Source: Hemicordylus capensis (lineage: Eukaryota > Chordata > Lepidosauria > Squamata > Cordylidae). Taken from it: a DNA stretch of 64,000 bases. Position numbers and translations under genes: made by a program. Under the pieces are notes generated by a model that saw nothing but the letters and a program-made list of their open reading frames with translations, had not been told where the DNA came from and made no database searches. Where the stretch lies: assembly GCF_027244095.1 (NCBI RefSeq), contig NC_069657.1:241902674-241966673 (forward strand), read 5' to 3'. Below are positions 13,201 to 21,874 of the stretch, piece by piece (the first letter of the stretch is position 1; each line of letters begins with the position of its first letter).

Positions 13201-13877
13201 GTGGATTGCTTTGCTAGCGAGAAGGGTAAGGGGGGGGCGGGGAAGCTAGTTCTTGACCTCCTCTTCGTGCTTTTCGGAGCCACAAAGCAGGCCGTGCAGA
13301 CGACTACCCCACACCAGAAGAATCCAAGGGCAATTAAAGCAGCCACCCAAGAGACGGGCTTCAGGCCCAGCGGGCCAAAACATCCTGCAGGTGTGTCTCA
13401 CACTCTCCACTCGGACCTGCCCCGGAGCTGGAAAGGGGACGAACTGGCCGCAGCGCGCAACAAGGCAGCAGCCCCCTCCGCAGCCAGGCTCGCAGACAAA
13501 GGCCCGCCCCGCTCTTGCAGCCCCATCCCGGACACGGTTTAGGTCCCCAGGGGCTAGGACCAACCGGTGTGGCGCCCCTTCCCCCAAACAACGCGTACTC
13601 CTGATCCGTGGAGTCTGCAGCATTCATTTCTAGCGCTACCCAGCCAGGCCGCGGCTTACAGGGCCGATCACTGCTCCCTCCCCCCCCCCCAAGCCCTCCC
13701 TCGCCCACCCCGCTCTGTTCGAGCCCTTGCCGCCGCCTTCACCTTCGCATCGGTGGGCAAGATCAGCACTTGGTGGCTGCCGCCGCCGCCGCTCTCCTTC
13801 GACTCTTCTTCTTCTTCTTCGCCCTTCTTGGCATCGCTTTTCTGCGCCAAGGCCGAGTTAAAAGACACTTTCACCAT
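4168..13877 (-). CDS. ITM2B: ITM2B (BRI2), exons 1-2 only; rest of gene outside window
   Basis: Integral membrane protein 2B is a type II transmembrane protein whose lumenal part carries a BRICHOS domain and a furin-released C-terminal peptide. The window holds the cytosolic tail (exon 1, 13743-13877) and the transmembrane exon (exon 2, 4168-4296), separated by a 9.4 kb intron; the 88 residues read continuously in phase 0. The start MVKVSFNSALAQK and the exon 2 block VPIGQRRAWCWCMCFGLAFM match human ITM2B nearly residue for residue, which makes the identity secure. The BRICHOS exons are not seen in 1-4167 and should lie to the left. Upstream neighbour is NUDT15, head to head at about 10.9 kb. 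Confidence 0.96.
4550..5039. mobile_element. hAT-type palindromic element, 490 bp
   Basis: Ends TAAGGGTATGTACAAACC and GGTTTGTGCACAACCATA are inverted; flanks GTGCAAGA and ATGGAAGA agree at 6 of 8. Subterminal parts pair (CCTTATCGG/CCAGTAAGG-type arms), the middle differs from the other family members. Lies in ITM2B intron 1, about 250 bp from exon 2. Confidence 0.65.
5117..5382 (+). repeat. SINE-like unit with LINE-type 3' tail
   Basis: Starts CTGCTAACTTGGCAAAGAGG, passes CAGTGACTGTTGCTTGTGTC, and ends CCGCCCTGAGCCATTTTTGG, GGGCGGTATAGAAATCG and an AAT repeat. The same ends recur at 17582, 34642 and 61998, which argues for a defined unit of about 260 bp rather than random LINE truncation. 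Confidence 0.65.
6513..6660 (+). mobile_element. MITE-like repeat with inverted ends
   Basis: GGTTCAGATGTCATG at one end and TGTCATCCGAACCC at the other are inverted repeats. An inverted, diverged copy is at 7605-7770 (shared CTACTTCCTATCTA and GTTAAAATAAG). No target duplication checked. Confidence 0.5.
6750..6985 (+). repeat. CORE/MIR-like tRNA-derived SINE
   Basis: tRNA-like A box (GTGGTGTAGTGGTTAGAG) and B box (GAGTTCAAATCCCC), then CTGGGTGACTCTGGGCCAGT and GGGTTGTTGTGAGGAG, ending in an A-rich AAAT repeat. Copies at 11001 and 12115. Confidence 0.85.
7500..7590 (+). repeat. TTTAAATCA-rich repeat
   Basis: Runs of TTTAATC, GATTT and TTTAAATCAATCC; a similar block is at 47905-48000. A common reptile repeat whose class I do not name. 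Confidence 0.45.
7605..7770 (-). mobile_element. Inverted copy of the 6513 MITE-like repeat
   Basis: Reverse complement matches 6513-6660 across GAGATGTCATG, GTTAGAGC.AGGCTC and CTACTTCCTATCTAGGTT. The two copies are about 950 bp apart in opposite orientation. Confidence 0.5.
7795..8840 (-). repeat. CR1-type LINE 3' region, with half a hAT element inside
   Basis: The plus strand reads the reverse of a CR1 3' end (ACCATAGAATATTAAAACTG, CTTCTAGTCCAACCTCCTGC, GACAGATGGCTGCCCTGCC, CCATTCCAGTTTATCAATG). CR1-like sequence resumes at 8734 (AAAGCTTTAGTAAAAATCAAG). Between them, 8563-8733 is one half of the GC-rich hAT palindrome seen at 53311 (GGTAAGTGCACCCTCCCCCA). Confidence 0.7.
9388..9470. repeat. 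Short palindromic squamate repeat
   Basis: GTACTGGGTTTACTCC...GGTAAGTGTGCGTGGAACTG: inverted halves around CCCAGTACACTTTATGGGAC. Related copies at 23405, 28262 and 51753. Confidence 0.5.
9605..9862 (+). repeat. Sauria-type SINE
   Basis: tRNA-related head (AATGGCGCAGTGGGGAAATG, GGTTCGAATCCCCACTGGT), body TATAGGAAGGTGCTGAAAGG and GAGAAGGCAATGGTAAACCC, end CAACACCGACTCGACGGCAC then ACTTTACCTTT. Diagnostic of squamate genomes. Confidence 0.88.
9865..10995. other. ITM2B intron 1, little recognised
   Basis: A decayed CORE-SINE fragment (GTTCAAATCCCCATCCAGCC) lies near 9920-9990. The rest is AT-rich with no exon, RNA gene or clear repeat that I can support. Confidence 0.4.
11001..11234 (+). repeat. 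CORE/MIR-like tRNA-derived SINE
   Basis: Very close to the copy at 6750 (GCTGGACTAGGACCGGGGAG), with an AAT tail of about ten units. Flanks on either side (about 10840-10990 and 11270-11480) hold no gene. Confidence 0.85.
12115..12336 (-). repeat. CORE/MIR-like tRNA-derived SINE
   Basis: Reverse copy: ATT-repeat tail at 12115, then CTTCCTCCAAAGAGCCCAGA and, at the far end, the tRNA-like head (complement TGCCAGCGTGGTGTAGTGG). Confidence 0.85.
12735..12900 (+). repeat. Short local duplication upstream of exon 1 region
   Basis: CAAGCAACGCTTGTACAGAGG and CTTCCACCCTCC (12750-12786) recur as GCAAGCAACTATGGTACAGAGG and CTTCAACCTTCC (12844-12881). Lies in the 3' flank of the ITM2B CpG island, in intron 1. 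Confidence 0.45.
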
Positions 13878-14170
13878 GGCTGCTGCAGCAGAGAGACCAA
13901 ATGACCGACACCAAGTAGCAGCAGCAGGCGGCGACTAAAACTGAAACGCCCCCCGAATCCCGACTCAGTGGGAAGCAGCCCAGAGCGCTGCGTGGGAGGG
14001 AGGAGGGAGGGAGGGCGGACCGAGAAGAACCTGGGGAAGGGGGCGGGGCCTCGCCAGGCAATGGATTGGCCGCCGGGGGAGCCGGCAGAGGGCTCCTCCT
14101 CCAGAACCCGGAGTGATGGTCGCCACCAAAGACCCCAGAAAGCGGGGAGGGGGCGGGCATTGCTAGCTGA
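13250..14170 (-). promoter_or_regulatory. ITM2B: CpG-island promoter and 5' UTR of ITM2B
   Basis: CpG-rich DNA spans exon 1 and its upstream flank. Upstream of the ATG on the minus strand there is a GC box (GGGGCGGGGCC on the plus strand, 14039-14050) and an inverted CCAAT box (ATTGG, 14065-14069). No TATA box is evident, as usual for a housekeeping promoter. The exact transcription start cannot be read from sequence. Confidence 0.75.
13743..13877 (-). CDS. ITM2B: ITM2B exon 1 (N-terminal cytosolic tail)
   Basis: 135 bp, 45 codons, from the ATG at 13877 to a consensus donor (AAG|GTGAAG) at 13743/13742. Residues 1-13 are almost identical to the human protein; residues 19-34 are an acidic, Ser/Gly-rich insert (six Glu in a run, then Gly4) encoded by a GAA-type triplet repeat (about 13805-13823 on the plus strand). 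This stretch is longer and more acidic than the human equivalent. The start is chosen by homology and because it lies in a CpG island. Confidence 0.95.
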
Positions 14171-14326
14171 TGCTCAAAGTGGTTTATATAGAAGAAGATG
14201 GTTCCCTGTTCCCCAAAGCGCATACATTCTAAAAAGAAACAAAAGATTCTCTAAAAAGAAAAACCGCCCCTGAAGGAATGCTCTGCTGGGGTTAACAGCA
14301 GCCTTTCAGCCCCACCTCCATGAAGA

Positions 14327-15063
14327 TGCAGCCTTTTCCCACAGTGTGTGCAAGTTCTAGGTGGGCTTGCTCTCTGGCTTCTCTCCCCAGTTCTTCCCCC
14401 TGGTCCTCCCGCTCTGACCCTCCTTTAATTTTTCTTCCAGGTGTATTACACCAACCTTTGTGGCAGCTGGACCAGGACTTCATTTAAGCCAACACTCCCA
14501 GAATTTGGCCCACACGCCTGCCAGCTGCCATGTCCCCTTTCTTTCCCCTGCCAGTCCTGCTGGTGGGAAGAAGGAAGCTGGCTAGAGGTGGAGGTGACAT
14601 CCAGCCTCTTTCCCCCCCACACCAACCGCACCATGCACTGAAGCTGTGGCCTTGCTGCTGGCCGTGCTTCTCAGTCACGGCAATAGCTACTTGCGGTGGC
14701 AGCAATGGCTCCGGCCAGGCAGTGGGGCTACGCAGGCTGGATCTGGTTGGAAGTTCCGCACTCCGGGACTAGAGCATAAAGCCGCTTGCCAGTTACACCC
14801 CCAGTTCTAGAGGCATGGAAGATGCATTGTCCTCCATAACTGGTCTGGTGTCTGGGCAGGCTGTGGGACAAATTCTGGGAGTGTTGGCTTAAATGAAGTC
14901 CTGGTCCAGCTGCCACAAAGGTTGGTGTAACACACCTGGAAGAAAAATTAAAGGAGGGTCAGAGCAGGAGGACAAGGGGATAAGGATAATGGGGAAGAAC
15001 TGGGGAGAGAAGCCAGAGAGCAAACCCACTTAAAACCTCCACACACTGTGGGAAAAGGCTGCA
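14327..15063. repeat. Long inverted repeat, arms of about 190-200 bp
   Basis: 14327-14514 is the near-complement of 14862-15063 (for example TGCAGCCTTTTCCCACAGTG and its reverse, CTTTGTGGCAGCTGGACCAG and its reverse), with a spacer of about 350 bp. Arms look about 90% alike, with one short insertion. Sits just upstream of the ITM2B promoter. Probably a non-autonomous DNA transposon; ends and target duplication not resolved. Confidence 0.75.
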
Positions 15064-15653
15064 CCTTTTCTTGCTGGGCTGGGCAAAATAATGTTCGGTA
15101 CTCTAGTCGTGAGCTTCTAAGTTACACAGAATGCTTCATCAAGCGTAAAATGTTGCAGGACTTTTTAAAAAACAAAATTCAGAACTGCACAATGATATGT
15201 GAATGTAATTCCACACACCTGTGCTATTTTCCTTGTCTGTGCACATTAATTTTGTTGCCAAGAGTCACGTTCCATGACATTCAGAAGCCTACATAGAGTG
15301 GGAGAAAATCCTCAACACTGGGAATTTCACAGCACTATTGCAGAGGATTGTGATATTCATTGGAGAAGATTCTCTGAGGCGCAGCATTGGAGACTGAGAG
15401 AAGCATCTTTGGCAGAGGGAGGAGAAATTGAGATGCTTGATTGGGGTCTTGGTCCTAGAGGAGCTGGGATTACTCACTTGACTTTTCTCAAGGTGATCAG
15501 TCACTTGTGACATTTAACAACAGAAAACGTTGACATAAGTTGAATATTTAAACTGCACAGATGCTCTTTTGGAACTGCACTTTTTTGTGGGGAGGGGGAG
15601 TTTTGTGTCTGGTTTCACATTTTTAAAAGCCCTGTAATGGTGTTTTGAAAGGA

Positions 15654-15745
15654 TGAGATTACACACCCAGGCAAAGGTCAATGGAGCATGCTGCTTTATT
15701 GGATTTATTTATTGCAAGCTGGGGCAGCTAGCATCCTCATTCTCT
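15654..15745 (+). repeat. Direct repeat left of the LINE (copy 1)
   Basis: TGAGATTACACACCCAGGCA to GCTAGCATCCTCATTCTCT; roughly 90% like 20402-20490. It abuts the LINE 3' tail. Read as an unusually long target site duplication. Confidence 0.65.
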
Positions 15746-15934
15746 TGCAGTTCAGTTCAGTTCAGTTTTATTTCGGTCTCTGACTAGCAATACAAACTAG
15801 ACAGATAAAAAACTTTAAGCATTAATAACAATTCATGCTAAAGTAAAATAATTGCATTAAATATTAGAGTGTGTCTATTAGCCACCACACAAAATTTGGC
15901 TATATGATATGTAACATCAGAATCATGTTCAGCA

Positions 15935-15935
15935 A

Positions 15936-15996
<61 letters not shown>

Positions 15997-15999
15997 AAA
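15935..15999 (+). repeat. (GAAA)n microsatellite
   Basis: About 16 units of AAGA/GAAA, uninterrupted, inside the 3' region of the LINE. Confidence 0.95.
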
Positions 16000-17581
16000 C
16001 CTCATCTGAACAGCCTGGAAATCTTCTTAGTAAAGGAGCTATAAGAGAAGTATGAGAATTTTGACAAATCGTACAGTAGACTAAATCAAGAGCTATACAC
16101 TCAACTGCTCCATCTCCACATGGGCATACCTGTTCCTCATAAGGAATCCACTTAAACCTTTCCTCCAGAACTGCTGATGGGAGAGCATTAAAACGTGCCA
16201 CTAAGAACATCTTTCTATACTTAGGCACCGTTAACATGCTAAGGTACCTAGCTGGTTTGGAGTTACATATTTGGTTCCCAAGGTAAAACTTATTTGTAAC
16301 ATAACTTAGATCGTTGTGGTGTACAATGTCTCAGAGCCTTTATTTGAGGGCTAATTTGGCACGTTCATGGCCCCACTCTATCAATAGCTCAGGAGAGAAT
16401 CCAAGTGAATAGAATTTCTTCATTATTAGTAATTTCCATTGTGATTTAAAGCCATCCTTCAGTATCAAAGGTGCCAAATGCTTAGGGAGAAAAAGAAGCT
16501 TTAACCATAAATTACATACTGCTAGCCAGACCCTGGTTTCCACACTTGGTATACCTGCCTCTAAACGTAAAATTAGGCACACAGCAAGGCACTTGAAATA
16601 AGCTTCTCAAAAACTTGGTTTGGGTTGATTCTAAGGCCACCAAATTGGATTATAAGGTGATTGGGGTAACATATAAGAGATGGACTAATACTTTAGCTTT
16701 ATTTAGTTTGTTAGCAGCCAGGATAAACTGTTCACCTCTAGTCCGGAAAGAAACCATGATTGCTGAAATACTTCTTTGGGCATTTTTGCATTACACACTT
16801 TTTATGCATATTTATTTATTTAACATATTTGTATACCACCCAAAACAGTCTCTGGGCAGTTTACAGTAAAACATTTAAACTACCTTTTTCTTGGAAAACT
16901 ACTCCTAATTATTTAAAATGGTCAACTTGCTTGATTTTAAATCTGTCAATACTCCAATTCAGCCTTTTAGGAGACTTTGCAAACATAATGATGTTACCTT
17001 TTTGGTATTTAACCTACAAGGTATCTCCCCTGCAGTAGCATACAAGAGCCCACAATGCTCTTCTTATCAGAGATAAAATCACAGCATCATCTGCATAAAG
17101 GAGCACAGATCTGTGCTTAGATGCTAATGTTGGTGATCCAAATTACTTAGTCTCTTCACCAAATAATTTATATAAAAATTAAAAGTGGGACTAAAATGCA
17201 ACCCTGCCATACCTTTCTGGATAAGAATCTCTTCTGAAAGTTGTCCATGTGCATTGCATCTAATTTGCAATTGGGTGCTCTCATACAATTAAGAAGAAGC
17301 CATCTCTGATCAATGGAGGAGGCTTTAAATTTTTGCTAAAGTTTCCCCCACGAAATTTAGATCAAAGGCAAACAAAATCCGCAAAAGTGGCATATAAGGC
17401 CGAATGAGAATTTTGAGTGTATTTTTCTACCAAATGACAAAGGACCAAGCCATGCTCTAAAGGTGACTGGCCAGACCGAAATCTGTCTTGCTTCTCTGCC
17501 AGAATCTCTTCCATCTCAAATCAGTCAAGCAGTTTCTCATCTAAATGGTGGGCATAAATCTTACTAATGATTTTTAACAGC

Positions 17582-17925
17582 AACATATATTTATATACTG
17601 CTTTTCAAAAAAAGTTTCCAAAGTTGTTTATATAGAGAAATAATAAATCAAATCAAATCTTTATTGTTACTGTCATTCGACCACCAAAACACAAAGTACA
17701 AAAGCTTTACATAAAAATGAACATAATAAATAAACAAGATGGATCCCTGTCCCTAAAGGGCTCACAATCTAAAAAGAAACATAAGACGGACACCAGCAAC
17801 AGTCACTGGGGGGCGGGGTGCTGTGCTGGGGGTGGAGAGAGCCAGTTACTCTCCCCCTGTTAAATAAAGAGAAGTGCCATGTTAAAAAGGTGCCTCTTTG
17901 CCCAGTTAGTAGGGGTAACTGGGCA
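17582..17925 (-). repeat. SINE-like unit inserted in the LINE
   Basis: Reverse copy of the 5117 unit: GATGGATCCCTGTCCCTAAA, CAGTCACTGGGGGGCGGGG, ending GGTGCCTCTTTGCCCAGTTA. It carries its own insert at about 17644-17725 (AATCAAATCAAATCTTTATT), the 3' end of another LINE. Confidence 0.7.
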
Positions 17926-18369
17926 ATTATTGCCCTATAAGCTTTAATAAGCTTATAGGGTGATAATTGACTGGATAATTATTATGGCCAATTCCCATTC
18001 TTCAGGAATATGGGCCATCTGATTAATAAAGGTAAAAAGAGAGGCAAAAATAGGGGTCCAGCACTCTAAATTATTTTTAATTAGGTTAAGTGGGATAAGA
18101 TAATTCCTAGGTGCTTTGCCTGGTTTTAACTGAGTTATCGTATTGGCTACCTCTGCAGCTGTAACTGGAGGCCACTCAGGGAGAAAAGCAGGCCCAGTCT
18201 CCATCTCAAAGGAGCTTTCTACTCCCTCGGTGTATAAATAATGAAAATGGGCTTCTCAGACTGCAGCTGAAATATTACAATTCAAACAGAATGGGCGGCA
18301 AAACCTAGCTAAATCTTTTGCCTTGGCTGCAGTGATCAATTACTGCCAGGCAGCTTTTGCTGTGCTATT

Positions 18370-19370
18370 CTTTCTTTTTTACACAGTCAGACAGGTGTTA
18401 TTGACTGGTTTGTTTTATCCAGACATCGAGTCCTTCCCAAGTACCTGGAATGGCTGAATTTTATTGTCAATTGTTATAGATATCGTTGCAGAATATAGGT
18501 GATTTCTGTGGCCACTATGGTGTTGAGGTGCTCTTCAAGGTCTTTTGGAACTGCACCCAGGGCGCCAATTTCCACTGCAATTATTTTGGTCTTTTTCTGC
18601 CACCGCCTTTCAATTTCAATTTGTAGATCTTTGTATTTGGTGATTTTTTCTATTTCTTTTTCTTCTATTCTGCTATCCCCTGGTATTGCTATGTTGATTA
18701 TTTTCACTTGTTTTTCTTTCTTCTCGACTACAGTTATATCTGGTGTATTGTGTGGCAGATGTTTGTCTGTTTGTAGTTGGAAGTCCCATAATATTTTTAC
18801 ATCTTCATTTTCTACAACTTTTTCAATTTTATGGTCCCACCAATGTTTGGCTACAGGTAGCTTGTATTTTTTGCAGATGTTCCAGTGTATCATCCCTGCT
18901 ACTTTGTCATGCCTTTGCTTGTAGTCAGTCTGTGCGATCTTTTTACAACAGCTGATTAGGTGGTCCACTGTTTCATCTCCTTCTTTACAAAGGCGGCATT
19001 TGCTGTTTGTTGTGGATTTTTCTACTTTTGCTCTTATTGCATTTGTTCTTAGTGCCTGTTCTTGTGCAGCCAGTATTAAACCCTCTGTTTCTTTCTTCAA
19101 GTTGCCATTCTTAAGCCATTGCCAGGTCTTGGTGATGTCTGATTTTCCATTTATATTGTGCAAATATTGACCATGCAGTGGCTTATTTTTCCATTTTTTC
19201 TGCTCGGTTCTTGACTTGTTCTTTCTTGTAGGCCTGCTTTGTTTCATTGGTGTTGAATAGTTTCTCGTTCTTGACCATTTGAAGTGCATCTTCTTCACTG
19301 TCCTTGATATATTCTTCAAGGCCTCTTTTCTCCTCCTCTACTATTATTATCATTATCATTATTATTATTA
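18370..19370 (-). mobile_element. R4-clade (Dong-like) LINE, 3' part with RLE domain
   Basis: An open stretch of 281 codons (19319-18477, minus strand) encodes the C-terminal half of an R4-type protein: a CCHC zinc knuckle (C108, C111, H120, C124 in CRLC..DETVDHLISC), QTDYKQRHDKVAGMIHWNIC, then a restriction-like endonuclease core with PDITVVEKKE (Pro193-Asp194) and IINIAIPGD (Asp215), and GALGAVPKDLEEHL. This architecture differs from APE-type LINEs. The last 220 residues read without a stop. The 3' UTR (18370-18476) recurs at 34221-34626. 5'-truncated; inserted within the older LINE. Confidence 0.8.
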
Positions 19371-20401
19371 TTTAGCAATGATGTAGACTGTTTTTTCTGC
19401 ACGAAACAACTTTGGGGAGTCATAAAGGCTAGATTCTCCCTATATTCCTCGAAAGCTCTAGGGTTCTTTTAGTATTATAACAATCTGAATCAAACCAACC
19501 TTTAGAGCGATATGGCTTAAGTCACGTTTTCTTTTTACAGATATGCTGCATAATAGATATTGGAATGTTTGTGTAAGCTTGCCATACTATAACAAAATAT
19601 CCTCCTCCAACTCAGATGTCATAAGTAAGGAACAAATTTGCAGAAGCCTCTCTGAGTGTAACAAAGTTAAACAATCCTGATTTACCTGTTCAGACTGCCT
19701 TATTCGGGAGAGTCTAACCTCAACGACTGTATTAGGTCTATAATTCGGGTCTGCAAACAGTTGGCTGCTAATGGGGCTCAAGTACATAACAGCTGGGAAA
19801 TGGTCACAGTCTGGATGTGAAACAGTTTTAAATTTATCCCCCCACAAAACTAGCAGATCACAAGATATTACTTTATAATCATATACTTGTTTGGCCCCCA
19901 CCCTAGAAAGTAAATTCTGCAGGACAATCATCCTTTGTAGTGCTATTTAACAAACAGAGATCTACATTATTAAGAGCTTGTGCCATACAAAAGCCTGCAT
20001 AATTACACATGACATCCTTAAAGTGGCGAGAATGTAGGAGGGCATTTCTTCTTGCTCAGGCAGATGTCACTTAAATTTCATGAAGAAGGCATGATCATTA
20101 ACACCCAGCTATAGATCTCCAATCTGGAGCTTAGTACTTAATGGGGGGATATAAGCATTAACCAGCAACAAATTATGGTGCTTTTATTTAATTAAAATTG
20201 CAAGTGCATAATGCTCAAAAGATACTAATCTAGAATTCATTGCCAGCAGAAAAGCAGAAATTAGTATACCAAAACTGCCTTTAAATCTTTCCACCACCTG
20301 GGGGGAACAGGATGTATAATCATTCACTAACGGTTCCTTGATCTACATTTCAATCCCACAGTATCCCAGGACATCAGCACCAGTGCACGCTGAGATGTAA
20401 A

Positions 20402-20490
20402 ATGAGATTACACACCCAGGCAAAGGAGCAGCACACTGCTTTATTGAGTTTACTTATTGCAAGCTGGGGCAGCTAGCATTCTCATTCTCT
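20402..20490 (+). repeat. Direct repeat right of the LINE (copy 2)
   Basis: Matches 15654-15745 with a 4-bp gap and about eight mismatches; followed by a CT run. It abuts the 5' end of the LINE endonuclease frame. Confidence 0.65.
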
Positions 20491-20853
20491 CTCTCTCTTT
20501 TAAATTCTGAAGCAAAGCTCTGTGTAATACAGACGTTCGCTTCTGGCATGTTGCATGTTAATCAGTTATTATCAGTTATTTGCCTCCCAGCAGAGCTCTA
20601 GATGCTTGTTTTGAACTGTAGACCAAGAGGAAAAGCTGCTCTTTTTATCCTCAGAGACATTCTTTATTCTGTAGCATATTTGACTCCTGATCCTTGATCC
20701 TGGGGTCAGGGGAAAGCCCCTGCATATTTTAGGGCAGGACAGTGCCTGGCTCAGAAAAGACCTGAGTTCTCTGGGCCTCACCCCAATATTAACCCTACTA
20801 TGTTCCTCCTACTGCTCCGCAGTCATTGCTGAAGTTGTTGCTTCCCAGGGTCC

Positions 20854-21080
20854 TGTTCAGGGGCGCACCTAGGTAATTCTGGTGCCTGGACCTTCCTGCT
20901 GCAAGCCCCCCTCCCCCCCACCACAAGCCCCTCCCCCCAAAACGAACCTCTGTTGTTGTTTTGAATTTCAGCCGCCACATGGCCGTGGGGTGGCTGCCAG
21001 GAGTGGGGTGGCTGAGCCATGCAGCCCTTCTCCCTGCCCCCTGGTGGTGGCCGGAGCAATGCTGGGACTATCCATTCGGC
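20854..21080. repeat. Probable hAT-type element, left end
   Basis: CAGGGGCGCACCTAGGTAAT is a typical start of a degenerate hAT MITE; a C-rich interior follows. Right end not identified. Confidence 0.35.
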
Positions 21081-21424
21081 CCAGCGTCTCTTGCTAACTG
21101 CGAGGTGCACCTGCACAGTTGAGAGAGATCATCGCAAGCCCGTGATGTCACAGGTTTAAGTTTGGTGCAGTATCTTGATCAGAGCTTCAAAAGCTTCTTT
21201 GTCAACATTTCTATGAGAACAGCACAGACACATCATTCCCAGAGAAAGCCTCTCTCTCTCAGCATTCTTTCAGCATAAGCACCCCATTCTCAAAGTCCAA
21301 AGTTCAGAGTTCCCCAAAAGAATCTTCTGGTCTATGAACAGGCCTGGTATCCATCTTAGGTGAGGGTCTGACTGTCCCTGATACAATCTAAGCTGAGTCT
21401 GCTTCACACACTACGTAGGACTCA

Positions 21425-21870
21425 CTATCAGGGTTAAAATCATAGAAAGTTCGAACTGGGAAGGCCCTTCGAAGTCTTCAGCCCCCTGCTCAGTGGGGGA
21501 TGGCAGGCGGCTGGACAATCTAGCACAAGAACATGAAGAACCTTGCCAGATCAGGCCAAAAGCCCCCCTAGTCCAACATCTAGGAAGCCCACAATATGGA
21601 GATGAAAGCTTGGCCTCTCTCCTCCCATTGCAGCCCTGCAGCTACTATTCTGAGCTTGGATATAGCCTATAGCCCTCAAGTCTAGTAGCCATTGATGGAC
21701 CTGTCCTCCATGTATTTGTCTATGCCCTGCTTAAAGCCATCCAAGATGGTGGCCATCACCACATCTCATGGCATAGAATGTCATAGGTTAATGATGTGCT
21801 GTGTGAACAAGGACTTACTTTTGTCAGTCCTACATTTCCTGGCAGTCAGTTTCATAGGATGAACACTCTG
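21425..21870 (-). repeat. Two CR1-type LINE 3' fragments
   Basis: 21425-21530 resembles one CR1 3' end (AATCATAGAAAGTTCGAACT, CCCCCTGCTCAGTG). 21530-21870 is a second type (AGAACATGAAGAACCTTGCC, CTAGTCCAACATCTAGG, GTAGCCATTGATGGACCTGT), related to 35281 and 57900. Confidence 0.6.
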
Positions 21871-21874
21871 CACT

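Larger units (their letters stand above)
15750..20400 (-). mobile_element. APE-type LINE, nearly full length, with nested inserts
   Basis: Read on the minus strand: endonuclease domain from about 20390 to 19590 (LLLVNAYIPPLSTKLQIGDL), reverse transcriptase start near 18220-17950 (PPVTAAEVANTITQLKPGKA), more RT 17570-17080 including YADDAVILS at about 17090, and a C-terminal region with a CPCG motif near 16120. The 3' end has repeated CTGAA (about 15751-15770). Interrupted by an R4 LINE, a SINE and a LINE-tail fragment (16800-16870), and by several stops, so inactive. Clade not determined. Without inserts it is about 3.3 kb. Confidence 0.75.

Noticed and set aside
13201-13940. Several 100-126 codon frames near the ITM2B promoter
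   Set aside because: CpG-island shadows; none continues across the exon 1 donor except ITM2B itself.
15654-20490. Reading the 90-bp direct repeats as LTRs of a retrovirus-like element
   Set aside because: The DNA between them is an APE-type LINE in one orientation, with no gag, protease or integrase, so a long target duplication fits better.
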